From: Phytophthora colocasiae
Lineage: Eukaryota; Oomycota; Peronosporomycetes; Peronosporales; Peronosporaceae
Reading direction: 5' to 3'
Assembly (NCBI GenBank): GCA_018806915.1
Contig: JAGKQI010000078.1
Span: 930,001 to 994,000 of the forward strand
DNA: 64,000 bases
Shown here: positions 59,282 to 64,000 of the stretch, piece after piece
Layout of the letters: the number at the start of each line of letters is the position of its first letter
How positions within the stretch are numbered: the stretch's first letter is position 1
Translations under genes and position numbers: made by a program
Notes under the pieces: model-generated
What the model was told of the DNA's origin: nothing
Databases searched by the model: none
What the model saw: the letters and a program-made list of their open reading frames with translations, nothing else

Positions 59282-61603
59282 ATGGTGAAGCTGCTCTGTG
59301 CTATCGCTGGTGTGGAAGGAAGCGTGTTTCCTGTGGAAATTGATGAGGAGAAACTGGTGGGAGAATTGAAAGAAATGATTAAGACGAAGCACTCGCCGAC
59401 ATTTACGTGTGATGCCAGAGATCTGACGCTCTATTTGACGAAGAAGGATATGGACGACAAGGTATGGCTGCTGACAAAAAACCAAGTGGAGGTCGGAGAC
59501 GTGGGTATCGATGGCTTCATGCTATTGTATGCTGGGGCTAAACTGTTGTATTCAGGCCTGTCCGCGTCGGAAGTGGCCCTTACCGTTGAGGAGATCGAGA
59601 AAAAAACCAGAGAAGATGGAGGTCCAGTGAACATTCTGGTGGAGCTTCCGAAGGAAGCCTTAGAGCATTTGCGATGGAACAGGCTGTTGCCCACTCTTAA
59701 GTGGAAGGAGCCAAACAAGCTGTGCTCCAGTTCTGGTTGCAAGTGGCCATATCAAGGAGCACCGAAGCTGATAAAAAAGATTGAGAAGCCACTGGTCGAG
59801 CATTACGATGCGTGGCGAAAGGGTCTTCGAGACAAGCAGAACCACGCACTAAACCTCGTCGTGAGTGGTCCAGGAACGGGGAAGTCCCGTATGCTGGACG
59901 AAATGAAGGGTCTGTTGATACGAGCCGCTGAACGGTCCAAGGATCAAACGCTCATCAAGAGAATGAAGAACGCGTACGTGTTCAAGGTGACGTTCGAGAC
60001 CGATTCCACAACGGGTACTCTTCTCAACCATGACTACGCCGAGTTTCACATCAGTTATCGGATGCTGTACCAGCTCTCCACGGAAGGAGAGCAGTGGTCG
60101 AGTTTTGCTGCCAAAGTGGAAAAAACCTGTCGGGGCCAGTTGTGGATTGAGTCGGTGATGGACATCCTGGCCGACTTGGAAAAGGTTGACAAAGTGGAGG
60201 ACATGACGGTGATCTTGTGCGTGGATGACCTTCAGCAGCTGGGTCACGATGGCACGCAGAGGTGCGAGTTTTATCGCGTATTACGTTCGGTCTGTGTGTT
60301 CTTGAATACCTGCCGGGCTTTTGCCGTTTGCGTTTGTTCGTCGACTGTCGAAGTTCCTGTTGAAGTAGCACTATCGATATCTCCCCAGTATCGTCGGTAC
60401 TTGGTTCCTCCTGCACTAAATGGCCACGAAATTCTGTCAACTGATACGTCGTTTAAGGAGCAGTTGGTGGAAGATATGGGTGGCCATGGTCGAGCGCTGG
60501 AGATACTGGAGAAAGTGTGGCAAAGGCATACGAACCCCTTGGAATCTACCGATCCAGAACGAATTATTGAGATGGTAAACCAGGAGCTGCAACTTGAATA
60601 TGCTGATCTGTATAACTCTCCGTTGTTGGACCCAATCACCTGTCAAAACGTGTTGGCCGCCATCCTCTCGCAGCGTCGTTACGAAGTGGCTGACCGCATT
60701 GGAGACACCAGCTTGAGAGTGGACACGCTTCGAAGCTTGGGTTTGTTCCGATTCAACCGTGAAAGACCCTTGGGGTGTGTTTTATTTATCGGTGACGGGC
60801 GCTTGGAATGCGCCTTCATTTTCCTAGTCGAGTTATTGCGGAGGAGCTCTAATCTCACGGGAGAATGGGGTGGCTTCGATGAGTATATCTCTCGTTCCGT
60901 ATGGAAACGGCAGCCATTTGAGCATTTCGTGAGATTCCACCGTTGGGTGAAAGCGATTGTCTACCGTAATACCCCAGTCGGCCTATCATCACTACACACT
61001 GGTGCTCGTTTCGGTGAAACTGGTGGTGTTGTGGTTACAGAGCCGAAGTCACGCCAACTACTGGAAGCTGAACACGAGTACGATACACAATCTGTCGCTG
61101 GAGATTCACTGTCCGCCTCAACTCGTGCTGGGGCCGTTGGAGTTTCAGATACCAGCAAGAATGCCATCGCTGTCAGCGACACAAGTGATTCTTCCACTGG
61201 TACTTTGTCTATGGGGGTCGAATTGAGGGTTGCAGGCAAACAAGTCCAGTGCAATGAAGTGATTCGATGCAAAATACTGCAGACGAAAAAGAGGCTGCGC
61301 AAAGTCGACTATACCAACGAGCGAGCCAAAGCCGTGAATATGTCCTCGGACGTGTTCTTACTCATTACGTCTGGCGAAGCAGATGAGTTTGAGCTCCCTC
61401 CGCGGTGTGGACTCGTTTCCATCGCCGAGTTCCCCCAGTATTTTGGTTCCTTCGCTAGTCGTGCCCGCCGAAGTATTTTAGTGCGTGGGTTGTCCGATGG
61501 TGACGCTGATAGAACTCTCGATAGCGTTGTGGAAAAGAAGGCAAAACGGCGGTTTGAAGGTCCAACGATTGAGTCGAAGAGACGCAAAATCGAACAGCTA
61601 TAA
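59282..61603 (+). CDS. Crinkler (CRN)-type effector with P-loop NTPase
   Basis: 773 residues. The N-terminus is the ubiquitin-like CRN header (MVKLLCAIAGVEGSVFPVEI) with LTLYLTK at about 48-54 in place of the LFLAK motif, and NILVELP (117-123) as the diverged HVLVxxP end of the header. A P-loop NTPase follows: Walker A SGPGTGKS (195-202) and Walker B ILCVDDLQQL. The C-terminal 200 residues have no motif I can name with confidence; family members often carry nuclease- or kinase-like domains there. No classical signal peptide, typical of CRNs. CRNs enter host cells and act in the nucleus; the role here is inferred. No break seen. Confidence 0.88.
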   Translation: MVKLLCAIAGVEGSVFPVEIDEEKLVGELKEMIKTKHSPTFTCDARDLTLYLTKKDMDDKVWLLTKNQVEVGDVGIDGFMLLYAGAKLLYSGLSASEVALTVEEIEKKTREDGGPVNILVELPKEALEHLRWNRLLPTLKWKEPNKLCSSSGCKWPYQGAPKLIKKIEKPLVEHYDAWRKGLRDKQNHALNLVVSGPGTGKSRMLDEMKGLLIRAAERSKDQTLIKRMKNAYVFKVTFETDSTTGTLLNHDYAEFHISYRMLYQLSTEGEQWSSFAAKVEKTCRGQLWIESVMDILADLEKVDKVEDMTVILCVDDLQQLGHDGTQRCEFYRVLRSVCVFLNTCRAFAVCVCSSTVEVPVEVALSISPQYRRYLVPPALNGHEILSTDTSFKEQLVEDMGGHGRALEILEKVWQRHTNPLESTDPERIIEMVNQELQLEYADLYNSPLLDPITCQNVLAAILSQRRYEVADRIGDTSLRVDTLRSLGLFRFNRERPLGCVLFIGDGRLECAFIFLVELLRRSSNLTGEWGGFDEYISRSVWKRQPFEHFVRFHRWVKAIVYRNTPVGLSSLHTGARFGETGGVVVTEPKSRQLLEAEHEYDTQSVAGDSLSASTRAGAVGVSDTSKNAIAVSDTSDSSTGTLSMGVELRVAGKQVQCNEVIRCKILQTKKRLRKVDYTNERAKAVNMSSDVFLLITSGEADEFELPPRCGLVSIAEFPQYFGSFASRARRSILVRGLSDGDADRTLDSVVEKKAKRRFEGPTIESKRRKIEQL

Positions 61604-61786
61604 CTATGTACTTCAAGACGATAACAATATGCTAGTCATCATCATGTTTTCCTTTCGGGTCCACTTCTTTGGCTTGATTTCACAGCCTCTCATTGCTGAT
61701 GGTCAACAAGAGATTCACTGCAATTATAGATAATAACATTTGACAGTTATTTCACTTATTTTATAGTACTTTCTCTCAAGAGCAAC
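61604..61786. other. Intergenic CRN / KNTC1-like
   Basis: 183 bp, AT-rich upstream of the KNTC1-like gene, with TTATTTCACTTATTTT near 61747 as a weak Inr candidate. Confidence 0.4.
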
Positions 61787-64000
61787 ATGGCGGTAAGGAA
61801 CGCATCAATATCCGAGCCTCTTGCTGTGTATTCAGGCCACTAACTCGTCCCTATACATCGTTAGGATGAAGATGGAGGACTCCGCGGTAAAACCACGCTC
61901 CAACCTCCTGCGCTGACCTCATCTTTGCTCTACACAATACCCCGCAAAAGAGCAAGAAGCAATGGCCAAGACCCTTCTCCAGACTCCATTTCGACACAAA
62001 CAACGCCTTGGATCACTGCTCACGGGTCTAAAAGTACGATAGCAGTGAGTGATGACTTTTGTGTGGAGCTAGTGGACCTGTCCGATGCTTCTGAAGCGAG
62101 AAATAGACCAAAAAACGTCATCCAGACGCAGAATAAAGTGCTGGCGATGGCTTTCAGTAACTGCGGAGAGTTCCTAGCAGCTGCAGATGACGCAGGGACA
62201 CTGTCTCTATACAGGAGCAACGGAACTTTGGTCTTTGGACACCGAATTGTGGCTGCAGACGGCTCAGACAAAGTCGTCGCCGTCAAATTTGCATCTTCCG
62301 AGCGCAAAACGAGCTCCCAGGAGACTCAAACCCTCGTGGTAGTGACGAAACTCGGAGTATTACTACAATTGGGGAACTTGCGATTGGCAGAAGTGGAACA
62401 AGTACTACTTGATAAGCCTAAGGGCGCTCTAAGTGCCATTCTGAGGACGATTGGGTTCAAGCGGACGAATGTTGGCGGTCTGAAGGAAGATATGACGTCG
62501 TGCTTACTGGTCAGAAGTAGTGTGCGAGCCTCCTGTGTATGCGTATCTGATTTTGTGACTGAATTGCTTTCATTTTCTGTAGGTGCATCGGTTTGAGGCG
62601 GAGGAGACTATTATTTTAGGGAACCATGCGGCCTTTCTGAGTGTATGGAAAACGTTAGAGGATGATGAACGTACTGGGATTGAGGTACGTGTGCTGGTGG
62701 AGCGAGGTTGCTAAAAGATGTGAGATTAACGAGAGTTATTGCCCAGAAAGTGTCGTCATGCGACTCGAGACAAGATCCTGTCGAAGCCATGGCGTTTGAC
62801 GCAAACTACAACTTGCTCGTGATTCTGTCAAAGGGAATATTAACTTGGTACGAATGTGAAGTTAACACACTACGGCTGGTAGCAAGATTTTACTCACGTG
62901 GGTGCGTGGTTGGCAGGTGGAACTGGCGTGATATGACCGAGGTGGTTGAAGCAGACACGTGTGGGATAATGAGTTTCGCAGTAATTAGAGACTGTAGTGA
63001 CGAGCAGTCTGGATCACTGATTGCTGTTGCTCGTTCTACCGAGAGTGAGAGGAGAACGCTTGAGATAATATTTTTTCCGCACCCAGAATCAGATGATGCT
63101 GGAGCAGCTCGTGTACTCTCAAAGGTAGACCCATCGGAGGAGTCAGAGGGCCATTCGTGTACAGATGTTGCACTTTTTGCGAGTGCCAGTGATACTGGCA
63201 GCTTGCAGGCGCTTGCTGCATGTCGAACTGATGAGGGTGTTGACATGCTTTTGCTTACAAGGGACGACACCTTGGAAAATGAAGCCGACCAGAGTTTTTA
63301 CAGTGAAAGCAGTGAGGCTTCTTTTGACATGGATCGAGTTGCGATTGCTGAAGCTCTTGTGGATGTCCCAGTTGCCTCGCTCATGCAGAAACGCGCCTTG
63401 ACGAAGTTTCAGGCAAAATTGGATTGGTGTATTAGTCAAGTTGGAGAAAGTGATGATGAATCTCGTGCCATTTTGAAGAACTTACTCCGAGTAGTTGCTG
63501 GTATCCGCGAGTACACTAGTTCGTCACCAAGAACGTCGTCACACCTGAAAGATGTGTTGTGCAAGTGCGACGAAGTAAGCACGTTATCGTACAGATGGAC
63601 GACATTCCAGCTACTACGCAGCTCCTCATCAGCTGAAGCAAACGGAGACTCTCTTCGTGAAAAGTGGCAATCATTTCGATCGGATTCTATGGTGGAAATG
63701 CTGGAAAAGTACATCAAGTTGGGCTCGATGAGAGCCGTCAGAATATTGTGGGGTCGCCACTATGATTCTACTGCTGTTGGTAGTATTGGCAAACTGCTGC
63801 AATTCCTCCCCACGTCGCTTCCTGTCTCAGCATTTGCTAGTTGGATCCAGAGTGAACTGATACCAACTCTTATTCGTCACGATCAAGCTGAGGTATCATC
63901 TACGGAGACTAACGACCCACCCGTGCTGATTGAAGTAGTTCTGTGGCTTATTGAGAGGTCCGAAGCTGCAGCATCCAAAGGAGATTTGGACACTGCGATC
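61787..64000 (+). CDS. KNTC1/Rod-like kinetochore protein, 5' part (runs off window)
   Basis: Proposed exons: 61787-61792 (only ATGGCG), 61865-62521, 62583-62684, and 62747 to the window end. Introns are 72, 61 and 62 bp; the first has a CTAAC branch site and the third a GATTAAC. All joins are in frame. The N-terminal region resembles a WD40-type beta-propeller (LAMAFSNCGEFLAAADDAGT, LSLYRSNGTLVFGHR). Farther on, KYIKLGSMRAVRILWGRHYDS, FLPTSLP and WIQSELIPTLIR resemble the Rod/KNTC1 alpha-solenoid start. Rod is a subunit of the RZZ complex at kinetochores, in the mitotic checkpoint. A frame running from TTG at 61925 lacks an ATG, so the upstream exon is needed. The second donor could instead be at 62510. 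Confidence 0.72.

Overview
The window looks like a chromosomal piece of an oomycete, most probably a Phytophthora species. The reasons are a Crinkler-type (CRN) effector, a secreted RXLR/dEER-like effector family with a WY-like fold, short introns of about 56-73 bp, oomycete-type initiator (Inr) core promoters, compact intron-poor genes, and gypsy, copia, piggyBac, hAT and MULE transposons inserted between and inside genes. Species cannot be fixed from the sequence alone.

Layout. 1-7935: two tandem, minus-strand Ty3/gypsy retrotransposons that share a central LTR. Their outer LTR cuts off a mitochondrial Tim17/22/23-family gene (7936-8303). 8568-13658: an ABCF ATPase and an unrecognised protein. 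13767-28458: a family of four cytochrome P450 genes. Two are intact (13767-15365, 15625-17277). Two are split by DNA transposons with clean target-site duplications (a 952-bp hAT derivative; a 517-bp MULE-type MITE). Between the P450 pairs is a single-ORF fusion of an anaerobic (class III) ribonucleotide reductase NrdD with its radical-SAM activase NrdG. A 2.75-kb piggyBac element sits two bases upstream of its start codon. 28769-36515: housekeeping genes (G-patch protein, a four-exon unknown, RFT1) and a secreted GH3 glycosidase that carries an in-frame 45-bp hairpin-type insertion.

36740-57100: a rearranged, duplicated pathogenicity-type block. The repeated unit is a secreted Thr/Lys/Pro-rich protein, an RXLR-like effector and the 3' end of a polytopic LRR membrane protein. 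One copy is interrupted by a copia element (39252-44123), a third partial copy is a chimera (44124-44995), and the full copy lies at 52190-57074. In the middle is a 5.4-kb near-perfect palindrome (44970-50369) with two MFS sugar-transporter genes in opposite orientation. The spacer at 53350-53970 holds a dense cluster of short perfect inverted repeats. 57157-64000: an ankyrin protein, a CRN effector with a P-loop NTPase, and the 5' part of a KNTC1/Rod-like kinetochore gene that runs off the window.

How it works together: this is a mosaic of conserved genes and fast-changing effector, transporter and transposon DNA. The themes are repeated transposon disruption of gene families, and hairpin-forming (template-switch-like) insertions both in coding and non-coding DNA.
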